Notes: generated by a model from the sequence alone, not told the origin. A DNA stretch of 64,000 nt from JAKLIX01 sp964605655 (GCA_964605655.1 CAZSDK010000017.1:37300-101299); one strand, 5' to 3'; counted from the first letter of the stretch, positions 37,383 to 47,182 are shown. A program made the numbers and translations.

Positions 37383-39446
37383 ATGCCAGAAAAAAAATCA
37401 TATAAACGATATACCATCACCTCCGCGCTGCCTTACGCCAACGGCCCCATCCATATCGGGCATCTTGCCGGTGTCTATGTGCCTGCCGATATCTATGCAC
37501 GATATCTCAGGCTGAAAGGAGAAGAAGTGCTTTTTATAGGGGGTTCGGATGAACATGGTGTACCTATTACCATCAAAGCCAGGCAGGAAGGGTTGAGCCC
37601 CCAGGCCATCGTCGACCGTTATCATCAGATCATTAAAACCTCATTTGAGGAGTTCGGGATCTCTTTCGACATCTATTCGCGTACCTCTCTCCCCATACAT
37701 CATGATACGGCAGCTGATTTCTTTACCAAACTTTATGAAAAAGGGGAGTTTATCGAAAAAACATCCCAACAACTTTATGATGAAGCGACCGGTGAGTTCC
37801 TGGCAGACCGCTATGTGACCGGCACCTGTCCGCATTGTGGTAATGAGAAAGCTTATGGTGACCAGTGCGAAAAATGCGGGACCAGCCTGGCCGCCACCGA
37901 CCTGATCAACCCAAAATCGGTTCTGAGTGGGAATCCACCGGTCCTGAAAGCAACAAGACACTGGTACCTTCCACTCGACCAATACGAACCCTGGCTCAGG
38001 GAGTGGATCATCGAATCCCATAAGGAAGATTGGAAATCAAACGTTTACGGCCAGTGCAAATCCTGGATCGACCAGGGCCTTCAGCCCAGAGCAGTCACCA
38101 GGGACCTCGACTGGGGAGTCAAAGTCCCTCTCGGACACGCCCAGGGGAAAGTCCTTTATGTATGGTTTGATGCTCCCATAGGATATATCTCCGCAACCAA
38201 AGACTGGGCCGTTCAGCATAACGACCCCGACTGGGAAAGATGGTGGAAAAGGTCCGACAGTAAACTGGTCCACTTTATTGGTAAAGACAATATAGTGTTC
38301 CACTGTATTATTTTCCCGGCCATGCTCCGTGCGGAAGGAAGCTTCATCCTTCCCGACAATGTCCCGGCCAACGAGTTCCTTAACTTGGAGGGAGATAAGA
38401 TCTCTACCTCGAGGAACTGGGCTGTATGGTTGCACGAATACCTGAAAGATTTTCCCGGAAAGCAGGATGTACTGCGTTATGTGCTTACCGCTAACGCACC
38501 CGAGACCAAAGACAATGACTTCACCTGGAAGGATTTCCAGGCACGAAACAACAATGAGCTGCTGGCCATTTTGGGTAACTTCATTAATCGTACGTTAGTC
38601 CTTACCCACAAGTTTTTTGAAGGTGTGGTGCCACCCAGGGCTGAGCTGACGCCTGAAGATGAAGCCATGATCTCTGAGATAGCAGCTTTCCCGGAAAGTA
38701 TTGGGCATTCCATTGAAAATTACCGGTTCCGGGAAGCCCTTAACGAACTGATGAACCTTGCCCGGCTGGGAAACAAATATTTAACAGAAACCGAGCCGTG
38801 GAAAAAGATCAAGGAAGATCCGGGCCGCGTAGGGACAATATTAAATCTTTGTCTTCAGGTGTGCGCCAATCTCACGGTTCTGGCGGAACCCTTTCTCCCA
38901 TTTACAAGCCGGAAAACCAGGCAGTTGTTACGCATGGAGGCCCTTCCATGGTCTGCCGCCGGTGGATGTGACCTTCTTGTGGCTGGTCACCATCTGGATG
39001 CTCCCGAATATTTGTTCGACCGCATTGAGGATGCTCAGGTGGAAGCCCAGGTAGCCAGGCTTCAGCAGACCAAAGAGACCAATGAACTGGCTGAACCCCT
39101 TCCTGCTCTCAAAGCAAAAGAGATGATATCCTACGATGATTTTACGCGGATGGACATTCGTACCGGAACCATTATTGAGGCAGAGAAAGTACCTAAAACC
39201 AAGAAACTGCTTAAGTTGCGCATCGATACCGGGGTGGACCAAAGGACCATCGTTTCGGGAATTGCCGAATACTATGAACCGGAAGATCTCATAGGGAAAA
39301 AAGCTTGTTTTCTCATTAACCTCGAACCAAGAGAAATCAAAGGGATTCCTTCCAACGGGATGATACTCATGGCGGAAGATCCTTCCGGTAAGCTGTGCCT
39401 GGTAAGTCCGGCCAGGGATACTGCAAATGGTAGTACTGTTAAATAA
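37383..39446 (+). CDS. metG: Methionyl-tRNA synthetase with C-terminal tRNA-binding domain
   Basis: A 687-residue class I synthetase. The HIGH-type motif is GPIHIGH (21-27); the zinc knuckle has C149-PH-C152 and C162-EK-C165; the KMSKS-type loop is K339-ISTSR. The last 105 residues form an OB-fold tRNA-binding domain (DDFTRMDIRTGTI, VSGIAEYYEPEDL, NLEPREIKGIPSNGM), which is also the dimer interface in E. coli-type MetRS. It is complete and lies 24 bases after folB. Confidence 0.96.
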   Translation: MPEKKSYKRYTITSALPYANGPIHIGHLAGVYVPADIYARYLRLKGEEVLFIGGSDEHGVPITIKARQEGLSPQAIVDRYHQIIKTSFEEFGISFDIYSRTSLPIHHDTAADFFTKLYEKGEFIEKTSQQLYDEATGEFLADRYVTGTCPHCGNEKAYGDQCEKCGTSLAATDLINPKSVLSGNPPVLKATRHWYLPLDQYEPWLREWIIESHKEDWKSNVYGQCKSWIDQGLQPRAVTRDLDWGVKVPLGHAQGKVLYVWFDAPIGYISATKDWAVQHNDPDWERWWKRSDSKLVHFIGKDNIVFHCIIFPAMLRAEGSFILPDNVPANEFLNLEGDKISTSRNWAVWLHEYLKDFPGKQDVLRYVLTANAPETKDNDFTWKDFQARNNNELLAILGNFINRTLVLTHKFFEGVVPPRAELTPEDEAMISEIAAFPESIGHSIENYRFREALNELMNLARLGNKYLTETEPWKKIKEDPGRVGTILNLCLQVCANLTVLAEPFLPFTSRKTRQLLRMEALPWSAAGGCDLLVAGHHLDAPEYLFDRIEDAQVEAQVARLQQTKETNELAEPLPALKAKEMISYDDFTRMDIRTGTIIEAEKVPKTKKLLKLRIDTGVDQRTIVSGIAEYYEPEDLIGKKACFLINLEPREIKGIPSNGMILMAEDPSGKLCLVSPARDTANGSTVK

Positions 39447-39460
39447 ATGCTTGTAAGTAA

Positions 39461-41344
39461 ATGAAAAAAAGCCTGATATCCTTTTTGTTACTATGCCTGG
39501 CGTTTCAAGCTTCTGCACAGAAAGAGCCACCTGAAATTGCATACCTGAAAACACCTCCGGTCATCGACGGCAAACCGGAATATGAGTTGCAACTGAAAAG
39601 GCAGCGATTCCAGGTAATGGAAAAATCACATGCCGAAAACGGCGATACGAAAGCCGAGTACGAAATAGCCTATGGTCCGGATTTCCTGTACCTGAGCATT
39701 ACCTACCAGGCTGAAAAACAGATCACTAGGGACAGGGCATACGTTAATGGCGATGGTTTCATCTTTACCATCGGGACCTCAGAACCAGACTCGGCACCAA
39801 CCAGCGACTACTTCACTTTCGGGTTTTCCAATTCCAGGGAATGGGACCGTAAAGTTCTCTGGTTTGCCAGTGGGGAACAAGTCCTCAAGGGCCTCGGTGA
39901 GGAAGTAAAGATGGAGTGTGGCCAACTGGGCGACCACATCACATTTGAGGTGCTGGTCCCCTGGAAGACGATCTACCCTTTTAATCCTTTCTTCACCCAG
40001 AAAAAGTTAGGCATCAACATTTCGCTGGTCCAGGCCATCGGTCCTGGCAACATACAAAAAAACATGGTCTCTCTGGTGAAGGACGACCTGTTCCTGGCGG
40101 AGAATACCCCGAGAAAGTACCTGGTTCCGGTCTTTGCACCCTTGCAGCCGGTGGACCATCCTCAATTCTACCTTTCCATGCAACAAAACACCCTTACTGC
40201 CAAAGATCCTGTTGTCATGGCCCTCTCATCCCTTTTTAGCGAGCCTTCCTTTTTCCAGCTTCGTACAACAATATACTCAGGTGAAAATGAGGTCAGCTTC
40301 CTGCAAACCGATACTTTTTCCACAGGAGGCAGTCGTTCTGTTTTCTTTTTTTCACCGAGGACTACCTATAGCCCGGGAGGGTACAGACTGGTGATTGAAG
40401 TTTTAAGAGACAGTTACGTTGTCTTTACGGATGACCGGTATTTTACGGTACTGCCCGATCTGAATCCGGAGGAGATGAAAGCCCGCCTCAACCGGCTCAA
40501 AACCAGACTGGTAAAAGGTACTTATAATACCCTTATGTTCTATAACCAGGACTATGCCGACAAGCTCAAAAAAGTCAAACCTTACCAAACGTCCTACGAA
40601 ACGAGGGTTTCAGCTAACCGTCTGAGCTATGTCATGGAAAAGCTGATGGATGGCAATGACCTTATTGCCACGCAGTTAGGGATAGTGCGACGGGCCTATT
40701 ATGCCACAACCGATTCCACTTTCCAACCCTATTCGATCTTCCTGCCGCGTTATTATGAGGTCGGGAAAAGGTATCCGGTCATCTTCTACCTTCATACCAA
40801 TAATGAAGATGACAGGGGCATGGCTCAGTTCCTGGCAACCGTGACACGCGACTTCATGGTGGTGGCACCCTATGGTCGCGGAGAAAATCATTGTTTTGCC
40901 ACTCCCGAAGCCATACAGGACTTTAAGGCCGTGCTGGATGATGTTAAAAAGACCTACTTCATGGATACCACCCAGATGTACCTGGCCGGGTTTTCAATGG
41001 GTGGTTACGGGGTCTACAGGATACAGGCGGAATTACCGAATGTGTTTAAAGGACTCATCATTCTTTCCGGGAATCCCAACCTGGCCAACCTACGCCTTGG
41101 ATCAGGTTATCCTGACTATTCCGATCCTTCAAAGATAAAAGGCTTAAAGGGGAAAGAAGTATTCATCTACCATGGTGTTTATGATCAGGAAACGCCTATG
41201 TCTGTAATCCAGAAGACTGTGAACAACCTTAAAAAAGCAGGAGCCAAAGTAACTTTCCTGTTCGAGGAAAGAGGCCTGGGCCCAATGGGAGAGGCAAACC
41301 GTCAGTCTTTCCGGGCCTGGATGAAAGACCTGACCGGAATCTGA
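39461..41344 (+). CDS. Secreted two-domain esterase: CBM9-like module plus alpha/beta hydrolase
   Basis: A 627-residue protein with a signal peptide ending SAQ. The N-terminal module (about 25-215) has the CBM9-like/DOMON-like pattern (TPPVIDGKPEYE, YEIAYGPDFLYLSITYQ, WKTIYPFNP). A beta-rich linker follows, then an alpha/beta hydrolase domain (about 415-627) with the nucleophile elbow GFSMGGYG, a catalytic Asp candidate in HGVYDQETP and an oxyanion region RYPVIFYLHTNNED. Feruloyl and acetyl-xylan esterases are built like this, so a role in removing acyl groups from plant or algal polysaccharide is plausible; no polysaccharide-degradation locus is nearby. A catalytic His near the C-terminus is not obvious (the end reads FEERGLGPMGE), so activity needs checking. 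Confidence 0.7.
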   Translation: MKKSLISFLLLCLAFQASAQKEPPEIAYLKTPPVIDGKPEYELQLKRQRFQVMEKSHAENGDTKAEYEIAYGPDFLYLSITYQAEKQITRDRAYVNGDGFIFTIGTSEPDSAPTSDYFTFGFSNSREWDRKVLWFASGEQVLKGLGEEVKMECGQLGDHITFEVLVPWKTIYPFNPFFTQKKLGINISLVQAIGPGNIQKNMVSLVKDDLFLAENTPRKYLVPVFAPLQPVDHPQFYLSMQQNTLTAKDPVVMALSSLFSEPSFFQLRTTIYSGENEVSFLQTDTFSTGGSRSVFFFSPRTTYSPGGYRLVIEVLRDSYVVFTDDRYFTVLPDLNPEEMKARLNRLKTRLVKGTYNTLMFYNQDYADKLKKVKPYQTSYETRVSANRLSYVMEKLMDGNDLIATQLGIVRRAYYATTDSTFQPYSIFLPRYYEVGKRYPVIFYLHTNNEDDRGMAQFLATVTRDFMVVAPYGRGENHCFATPEAIQDFKAVLDDVKKTYFMDTTQMYLAGFSMGGYGVYRIQAELPNVFKGLIILSGNPNLANLRLGSGYPDYSDPSKIKGLKGKEVFIYHGVYDQETPMSVIQKTVNNLKKAGAKVTFLFEERGLGPMGEANRQSFRAWMKDLTGI

Positions 41345-41346
41345 CC

Positions 41347-41907
41347 TCAGGATATCTTAAAACCAAAAGTCTCCTGTATCTCAGCAATGGAATCCTTGCA
41401 AGAGTAACAAAAGGAATCTCCTTTCTGATCAATATCCTCTACGTAAGTACTGGAACGCATTACACAATCAGGAGTGTGACAGTGAACCAGTCCAAAAGTA
41501 TGCCCCAGCTCGTGGACGACTTCCTTGGTGAACCTGTCAGCAACGATCCTGTCATCTGTTTTAAGACCGTAGCGTTCATTGACCAGCCGGAAAATGGATG
41601 AAATGCCCGAACGGCCATTCAGAAAGGCCTGCCCGAAAATATAGGTGAGAATGGGAATGAACAGATCCACCTGGAAAAGGCCCATAGTCTTAAAATACTC
41701 GTGGGCATACTGCTCTTCAACCATTTTAAGCAATTTGTTCCCATGGTACTGACCCCTGGTGGCTTCATAAAACTCACTCATATCAATATGCCCTTCCCTG
41801 AACTTTATTGAAAACATGAATTCCCGGGTGACATGTTCGGCAACGGTATCCAACAGCTTTTGGTCAAACTGGCCGAAAGTGATGATGCCGATGGTCTCCA
41901 GGTTCAT
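41347..41907 (-). CDS. amzA: Archaemetzincin-family zinc metallopeptidase
   Basis: A 186-residue cytosolic protein with the full archaemetzincin signature: H132-E-LG-H136-TFGLV-H142 binds the catalytic zinc, and C143, C148, C167 and C170 (HCHTPDCVM, FCYSCKD) form the second structural zinc site; M150 follows in CVM. Members occur in archaea and scattered bacteria and act as aminopeptidase-like enzymes; natural substrates are unknown. It is convergent with the esterase gene, the two ending two bases apart. Confidence 0.9.
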   Translation of the reverse strand: MNLETIGIITFGQFDQKLLDTVAEHVTREFMFSIKFREGHIDMSEFYEATRGQYHGNKLLKMVEEQYAHEYFKTMGLFQVDLFIPILTYIFGQAFLNGRSGISSIFRLVNERYGLKTDDRIVADRFTKEVVHELGHTFGLVHCHTPDCVMRSSTYVEDIDQKGDSFCYSCKDSIAEIQETFGFKIS

Positions 41908-41990
41908 GTATATATCTTTATATGTTGTATGTTTAAAGAATGATTCCCACCCGTTTCATCATGAAAGAGGTGATACTCAAACCATCCTGA

Positions 41991-43325
41991 TCAGGGTTTC
42001 AGATCAAATTTCTTAATCTTATGATAAAGGGTTACCCTGTCGATATCCAGGGCTTTGGCCGACCGGCTGATGTTCCAGTTATACTTGTTAAGGATCTGGT
42101 AGATATGGTTTTTCTCGAGATCATCCAGGCTTTCAACGGAACTGCTCAGCATTTCCTTCTCCAGGGGAAGGTCTTTCAGGGTGATCTTTTTGCCGTTACC
42201 AATCACGATTGACCTTTCGATCATGTTTTCCAGTTCTCTTATGTTGCCGGGGAAATTGAACTCCTGGAGTTTTTGAAGAGCAGCAGAATCAATTGTTACC
42301 GGGGGTTTATTCATGGCGTGACAATATTTCTTGATGAAATAGTCCACCAGGATGGGGATATCATTTTTCCTTTCTCTAAGCGGTGGAACATGGATATTCA
42401 CCACATTCAGCCTGTAAAAAAGATCTTCCCTGAAAGTACCTGCCTCCACCATGCTTTTCAGATCTTTATTGGTAGCACAGATCACCCTGAAATCGGAGGT
42501 AATCTCTTTGTTACCGCCAACCCTGACAAAACTCTTCGACTGGAGCACCCTGAGCAGCTCCACCTGCATCTTGGTCGAGATGGTGGAGATCTCATCCAGG
42601 AAGATCGTCCCGTTGTCAGCCATTTCAAAACGACCTTTCCTGTTGTACATGGCACCCGTAAACGCTCCCTTTTCATGCCCGAACAGCTCACTTTCCAGCA
42701 GGCTCTCGGTTAAAGCACCACAGTGGACAATAATGAAAGGGAAGAATTTCCGGGGGGAATTTGAATGTATTACTTTGGCTATCAACTCCTTACCTGTACC
42801 ACTCTCGCCGGTGATGATCACCGATGAGTTGGATTGTGACACGCTCTGCACTTCCTTCAGTACATCCTGCATAGCATCACTCTGTCCGATCAGGTCTTCG
42901 GTGTTTTCCAGTGAGATGACCTTCTCCCTGAGGTTCACATTTTCATCACTGAGCTGAATCTGTTTCGACGCATTCCGGATCAGGTGAGACAGGTCATCCG
43001 GATCAAAAGGCTTGGTGATATAATCAAAGGCCCCATCTTTCAATGCCTGGACTGCGGTATCCACCGTGGCAAAAGCCGTCATAACGATCACTATGGCTTC
43101 CGGAAGGATCACCTTGATCCTGCGAAGCATCTCAAGCCCGTCCATGCCAGGCATTTTTATATCTGCCAGTATGATGTCAAAACTCTCCGATTCCAGAATC
43201 AGCAGGGCACTTTTGGCGTTCTCCGCACATTCGACCCTGTAGCCGTCCTCAATGAACCAGTTGTATAAAGAATCTCTTACTGATTCCTCGTCATCGACGA
43301 TAAGTATGGTAACTTTCTTGGCCAT
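41991..43325 (-). CDS. NtrC-type sigma-54 response regulator
   Basis: A 444-residue regulator in three parts: a receiver domain (1-120) with acidic pocket D11-D12 and phospho-acceptor D55; an AAA+ domain (about 140-385) with GESGTGKE, the canonical sigma-54 loop GAFTGA and Walker B GTIFLDE; and a Fis-type helix-turn-helix at the end (NISRSAKALDIDRVTLYHKI). Its gene begins three bases after the stop of the histidine kinase gene, so they form a two-component pair. The likely target is the -24/-12 promoter at 49867-49882 in front of the HybAB/GcvH-like operon. Confidence 0.93.
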   Translation of the reverse strand: MAKKVTILIVDDEESVRDSLYNWFIEDGYRVECAENAKSALLILESESFDIILADIKMPGMDGLEMLRRIKVILPEAIVIVMTAFATVDTAVQALKDGAFDYITKPFDPDDLSHLIRNASKQIQLSDENVNLREKVISLENTEDLIGQSDAMQDVLKEVQSVSQSNSSVIITGESGTGKELIAKVIHSNSPRKFFPFIIVHCGALTESLLESELFGHEKGAFTGAMYNRKGRFEMADNGTIFLDEISTISTKMQVELLRVLQSKSFVRVGGNKEITSDFRVICATNKDLKSMVEAGTFREDLFYRLNVVNIHVPPLRERKNDIPILVDYFIKKYCHAMNKPPVTIDSAALQKLQEFNFPGNIRELENMIERSIVIGNGKKITLKDLPLEKEMLSSSVESLDDLEKNHIYQILNKYNWNISRSAKALDIDRVTLYHKIKKFDLKP

Positions 43326-43328
43326 GTT

Positions 43329-45008
43329 TTATTCTCCTTTATTTTGGATCAGGGGGATCAGGATGGAAATGGTGGTCCCCTTTCCCTGTGTGGATTTTAC
43401 ATCTACCTGTGCATTATGGTTGCTCAGAATGCCGTGAACGATCGCCAGGCCCAGTCCTATGCCACTGGAATTCTGTTTGGTTGAAAAGAAGGGTTGAAAA
43501 ATATGTGGGATATCTTCAGCAGCAATCCCGATCCCGTTATCAATGATCTCAAGCTTCAGGTACTTTTTATCTGGATTGGAAGTCCGCATGATGATCTCCC
43601 CATTTTCCACAATAGCCTCAGAGGCATTCACCAGCATGGCCACACAGGCCTGCTTGATTTGGTTCGGACTGCAGTAGATCAGATCCTCCACGGCCGAAAA
43701 ATCAGCAACAAACCTGATGTTGGCAATTTTCATAGGATGGGTCATCAGGTCAAAGGTCTCCTGAAGAAGACCCTGTACATGGGTCGGCTCAAAGTCGTTC
43801 TGGTCTTTTCTTGAGAAATCAAGTAACCCCTTCACGATGTCGCCGCATCTTTTAGTCTCTCCTTCTATCAGTGCCAGGTTTTTAAGAATGGCTTCTTTTT
43901 TATTCTCATCCATATCCTCCTGCTTCGACAACTGCTTGGATACCAGTTTTGTATACACCAGTATTCCTGAGAGCGGGTTGTTGATCTCATGGGCCACCGA
44001 AAGGGAAAGCCGGCCCAGCGAGGCTATTCTCTCGATGTTGATGAGTTCTTTCTGCACTTCGCCCAGTTCCTCCGACTTCTTCTGCACCTTATATTCAAGC
44101 TGTTGCGACCAGTTTTGCAATTCGTTGGTGACCTGCTGGAGGCTGTCCAGCATCTGGTTAAAGGCATGACTGACCATGCGCATATCAGCCAGCTGGTTGG
44201 AGGTCATCTCGAGTCTTGTGCTGTTATCACCATTGGCGACTGCTTCACTGGCCTTGATAATGGCATGCAGGGGTCTTTTGATCTTTCTTCGGGTGAAAAT
44301 GATGAGGATGGTGGCCAGAATGATGGTGGTCAGGATGGCCAGAATGAAGAAATCCAGGGTGGACCGGTTCATGGTGGCGTCCATCTCTTTAAGCGGCAAC
44401 CGGATGATGAGGGAACCCAGCACCACATCTTCTTTGGAATGTGCGTGACAGTCGCTCAGATAACAGGATTCCTGGTTCAATATAGGTGATTTGATGATCA
44501 GGTGCCTGTGATTTCCGTCGCCTCTGTGCATGCTGCACTCCGTACTGCTCGGAAGGATCCTGTATGACTTCTGGAGCCTGGGAAACATAGTCTCGATATT
44601 CTTATGGCATTTGATGCAGTCGGGATCGCTGTGATTGGCAGAGTCGTGAACAAAAGAGGAATAAACCAGCTTATCGCTCTGATCATAGAGGTTCACCTCG
44701 TCAATACCGGATAGGGTATTGATCACGTCGAGGGTGTTTTGTATCGTCATCCGGTCGTTCTGCAGCATCGACTGATAGAGGGCTCCCTCCACCAGGTAAC
44801 CAATGTTGTTACCGCTCTGGTGCAGCACACCTTTCATGTATCTCTCATTCACCGTGAAAAAGATGATCCCGAAGGATACGAAAAGCACCAGAGAGAGAAT
44901 GGTGATGATATACACAACATTACCATAGATTGAAGACCTGAACAGGGTGTACCTGGCAAAGATCTTCCATCGTCTGTTTTGCCTGTCTTCTTTAGATGAT
45001 GGAGTCAT
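43329..45008 (-). CDS. Histidine kinase with CxxCH motifs in the sensor region
   Basis: A 559-residue inner membrane kinase. Helices at about 31-53 and 218-238 frame a periplasmic domain of about 165 residues. This domain holds a c-type haem motif C131-IK-C134-H135, a second Cys/His cluster C182-YLSD-C187-H188, and C158-SMH. A HAMP linker (about 239-290), a coiled coil, the phospho-acceptor H340 in AHEINNPLSG, and an HATPase domain (DNGIGI, GIGLGLAIV) follow. Covalent haem in the sensor domain is known from other bacterial kinases; here it suggests sensing of redox state, NO or O2. It pairs with the next gene, an NtrC-type regulator. Confidence 0.9.
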   Translation of the reverse strand: MTPSSKEDRQNRRWKIFARYTLFRSSIYGNVVYIITILSLVLFVSFGIIFFTVNERYMKGVLHQSGNNIGYLVEGALYQSMLQNDRMTIQNTLDVINTLSGIDEVNLYDQSDKLVYSSFVHDSANHSDPDCIKCHKNIETMFPRLQKSYRILPSSTECSMHRGDGNHRHLIIKSPILNQESCYLSDCHAHSKEDVVLGSLIIRLPLKEMDATMNRSTLDFFILAILTTIILATILIIFTRRKIKRPLHAIIKASEAVANGDNSTRLEMTSNQLADMRMVSHAFNQMLDSLQQVTNELQNWSQQLEYKVQKKSEELGEVQKELINIERIASLGRLSLSVAHEINNPLSGILVYTKLVSKQLSKQEDMDENKKEAILKNLALIEGETKRCGDIVKGLLDFSRKDQNDFEPTHVQGLLQETFDLMTHPMKIANIRFVADFSAVEDLIYCSPNQIKQACVAMLVNASEAIVENGEIIMRTSNPDKKYLKLEIIDNGIGIAAEDIPHIFQPFFSTKQNSSGIGLGLAIVHGILSNHNAQVDVKSTQGKGTTISILIPLIQNKGE

Positions 45009-45111
45009 GTTAGTATAGTAGTTTGGATTCGGATACTAATATACGAAAATTGTTGATTATTTCAACAGGCTGAATGCAGGCAAGGAAAGAATTTTTAATG
45101 ATAACCATACC

Positions 45112-45150
45112 AAAAAAAAGTGACACGAAGATCTGTTCCTTCGTGTCACT
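45112..45150 (-). terminator. Strong terminator of the HybAB/GcvH-like operon
   Basis: AGTGACACGAAG (45119-45130) pairs perfectly over 12 bp with CTTCGTGTCACT (45139-45150). Read leftwards it ends in eight T. It stops the operon from 49818 before the kinase/regulator genes, which must then have their own promoter. Confidence 0.92.
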
Positions 45151-45210
45151 CTTGTCACCTTTGTCAATTTCTCCCCGGCAGAAATCCCTTAAACTTCTGT
45201 CGTCCAAGAT

Positions 45211-45924
45211 TTAAATGGCCATGAAGTCCTTCTGAAAATCCTTCCATGCTTCAGGCGGCATTTCTGAAAGTGCGTTGTCGCTGATCTCGCCACCGTCCTG
45301 CAGGATGACTGCGGAAGGTTCCTTATCGTACTTTTTCACGGTCAGGGAGAGAAAATCTTTAAACCGGACCACCTCTTTACTGAGCCAGGAAGTAGCTTCT
45401 TCGGCCAGGAAATAGGTACTGGTGTCTTCCTTCCATTGCTGGGGTTTGATCTTGTAGAACCATCCTTTTCCGTAAGGGTCTCCGTTTAAGATACCCGGTT
45501 CTTCGAAAATGCTGTCGTTTTTTTCAACGATCTCGCCGGTAATGGGAGCATATACCGATAATGTCTTGCCATCCTGTTCCAGTTCGGCCATCAGATCACC
45601 CTTACGGATGGTCTCACCGGCCATTCTGGCATTACTGAGCTTGACTTCCCCGGTGATATGGAGCAGTAAATCATCCAGACCAACCTTTGCATTCCCTGAT
45701 TTTTCAAGAAAAGCCCAGGTGTGATTCTTGCAGTAGAAAACTCCCTGCGGAATTTTCAGGATGTTTGCGGAGAGGAAACGAAGCTCCCCGCGTATCTGGC
45801 TGATGAGTTTTCTTTGTCTGTTCATCAGGTACCAGAATGGAACCAGGACAATGAAAAATGCGATGATCGCAAGGTATTCAATGCCTTTTGATTCGAAGAT
45901 GTTGTTATAACTAAATCCTTCCAT
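45211..45924 (-). CDS. Membrane-anchored GcvH-like (lipoyl-domain-like) protein
   Basis: A 237-residue protein: one membrane helix (about 16-34), a short helical stretch, a GcvH-like domain (about 60-180) and a C-terminal extension with ILQDGG (207-212). The GcvH pattern is clear (CKNHTWAFLE, AKVGLDDLLLHITGEV, then GDPYGKGWFYKIKP). In true GcvH the lipoylated Lys lies six residues before YAP; here that place is G119, and Lys120 is one residue later (EQDGKTLSVYAP). So it either carries lipoyl on a shifted lysine or none. The 560-residue protein upstream has the same change. No gcvT or gcvP is near; the setting is a HybA/HybB-like electron-transfer operon. A function in glycine cleavage is unlikely. 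Confidence 0.82.
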   Translation of the reverse strand: MEGFSYNNIFESKGIEYLAIIAFFIVLVPFWYLMNRQRKLISQIRGELRFLSANILKIPQGVFYCKNHTWAFLEKSGNAKVGLDDLLLHITGEVKLSNARMAGETIRKGDLMAELEQDGKTLSVYAPITGEIVEKNDSIFEEPGILNGDPYGKGWFYKIKPQQWKEDTSTYFLAEEATSWLSKEVVRFKDFLSLTVKKYDKEPSAVILQDGGEISDNALSEMPPEAWKDFQKDFMAI

Positions 45925-45958
45925 AATAAATTGATTTGGTGAAATATATTCTTATTGA

Positions 45959-47182
45959 TTAATCTTTAGCCCAGGAAGGGGATTCTCTGAGTACAGGCAT
46001 ACGGTTGACCACCCACCTGAAAATCCAAATCTCGGCAAATATGACAGCCAGGGTTACACAAACCTCCATCCAGGAGGGAACATAATGAATAGGGGCATCC
46101 CATTTAAAACCTATAACAGTGACATTCAGACGATTAATGATGATTCCCAGCATGGTGATAACAGAAGCAACCCGTATCATCAGCAGGTTCCGGCTGCGAT
46201 ATCCATAGGAAAATAGGAACATGGGGAAAGCCACAAAACCCAACATCTCGGTGAGGTACCAGTAGCCCATGGGAGTATTGATGAGTCCCCAATGCCTTCC
46301 ATGTAGAAAAACAAGCAATTGCAGGAAAAGGTATGCAAACATGGCTCCTGTGCAGATCTTCGACAGACCGATAAGGATCTCATTATGCTTGTGATGATCT
46401 TTTTCACTGATCTGCCTGAAGAACACCTTATTGCTGATGGTCCCTTCAAAGATCACCATCGACAGGCCGGCAAACACGCTGGAAACGACGAACATGATGG
46501 GAATGAACTCCGAATACCAAAGGGGATGGATCTTATCCTTGGCCATCAGGTAAAGGGCACCCAGTCCTGACTGATGCAACAGTGAAAGGGTGATACCGAA
46601 GATGACAGCACCTATTGTCATCCCTGACAGAATTCTCCTTGCTCTTCGGGCTCCGAGCCATTCTGCAATAGCCGGAGAGAATTCTATCAGTTCGGCCAGC
46701 ATGTACAGCAGGAAATGCCAGGCCACCAGGAACAGCACGGAGCTGGTCCCAAAGTTGTTGCCGATGATAGGGTTGATCACATTCCACGGACGGCCCAGGT
46801 CAAGCAGCAAAGCGCCTGCATAAAAAACGTAGGCCAGAAATCCGTTAAGGACTGTCACCCTGACAATGGGGTGATAATTCTTTATATTAAGGATGTATAC
46901 CATGAAGGTGAGCACGTAAGCACCACCGGCAAAGGCAACACCGGTGACCACATCAAAGCCGATCCACAGTCCCCAGGGTACATCCTGGGTCAGGTTGGTG
47001 ATGGATCCCAGGCCTTTCCAGAAACGGATCACGATCAGGGCAAAACCCAGGATCATAATGGGCACGGAGATGATATTGAAAGGAGTGAAGATCTTTCCTT
47101 TGGGTCGTAACTCACTCCACAGAAATTTCATGACAGGCTTGCCGTCATTGTCTTTGGGAAGGGTATAGGCTATCTTACTCAT
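45959..47182 (-). CDS. HybB/NrfD-like membrane quinone-interacting subunit
   Basis: I place the start at 47182 (MSKIAYTLPKDNDGK), which overlaps the end of the HybA-like gene by eight bases (ATGAGTAA); the open frame upstream of it is unrelated. The 407-residue protein has nine to ten membrane helices. The segment HPLWYSEFIPIMFVVSSVFA followed by GLSMVIFEG is characteristic of HybB, the b-type membrane subunit of group 1 hydrogenase and related complexes. Such proteins exchange electrons between the quinone pool and a periplasmic iron-sulphur partner, here the HybA-like protein. Neither hydrogenase subunits nor a molybdoenzyme is encoded next to it. Confidence 0.88.
   Translation of the reverse strand: MSKIAYTLPKDNDGKPVMKFLWSELRPKGKIFTPFNIISVPIMILGFALIVIRFWKGLGSITNLTQDVPWGLWIGFDVVTGVAFAGGAYVLTFMVYILNIKNYHPIVRVTVLNGFLAYVFYAGALLLDLGRPWNVINPIIGNNFGTSSVLFLVAWHFLLYMLAELIEFSPAIAEWLGARRARRILSGMTIGAVIFGITLSLLHQSGLGALYLMAKDKIHPLWYSEFIPIMFVVSSVFAGLSMVIFEGTISNKVFFRQISEKDHHKHNEILIGLSKICTGAMFAYLFLQLLVFLHGRHWGLINTPMGYWYLTEMLGFVAFPMFLFSYGYRSRNLLMIRVASVITMLGIIINRLNVTVIGFKWDAPIHYVPSWMEVCVTLAVIFAEIWIFRWVVNRMPVLRESPSWAKD

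Noticed and set aside
45010..45207. Possible 65-residue gene on the minus strand after the GcvH-like gene
   Set aside because: It spans the perfect 12-bp terminator stem and has no recognisable features or start signal.
45211..45924. Annotation as glycine cleavage system H protein
   Set aside because: The fold signature is there, but the lipoyl lysine position is changed, a membrane anchor and C-terminal extension are added, and no gcvT/gcvP is near.
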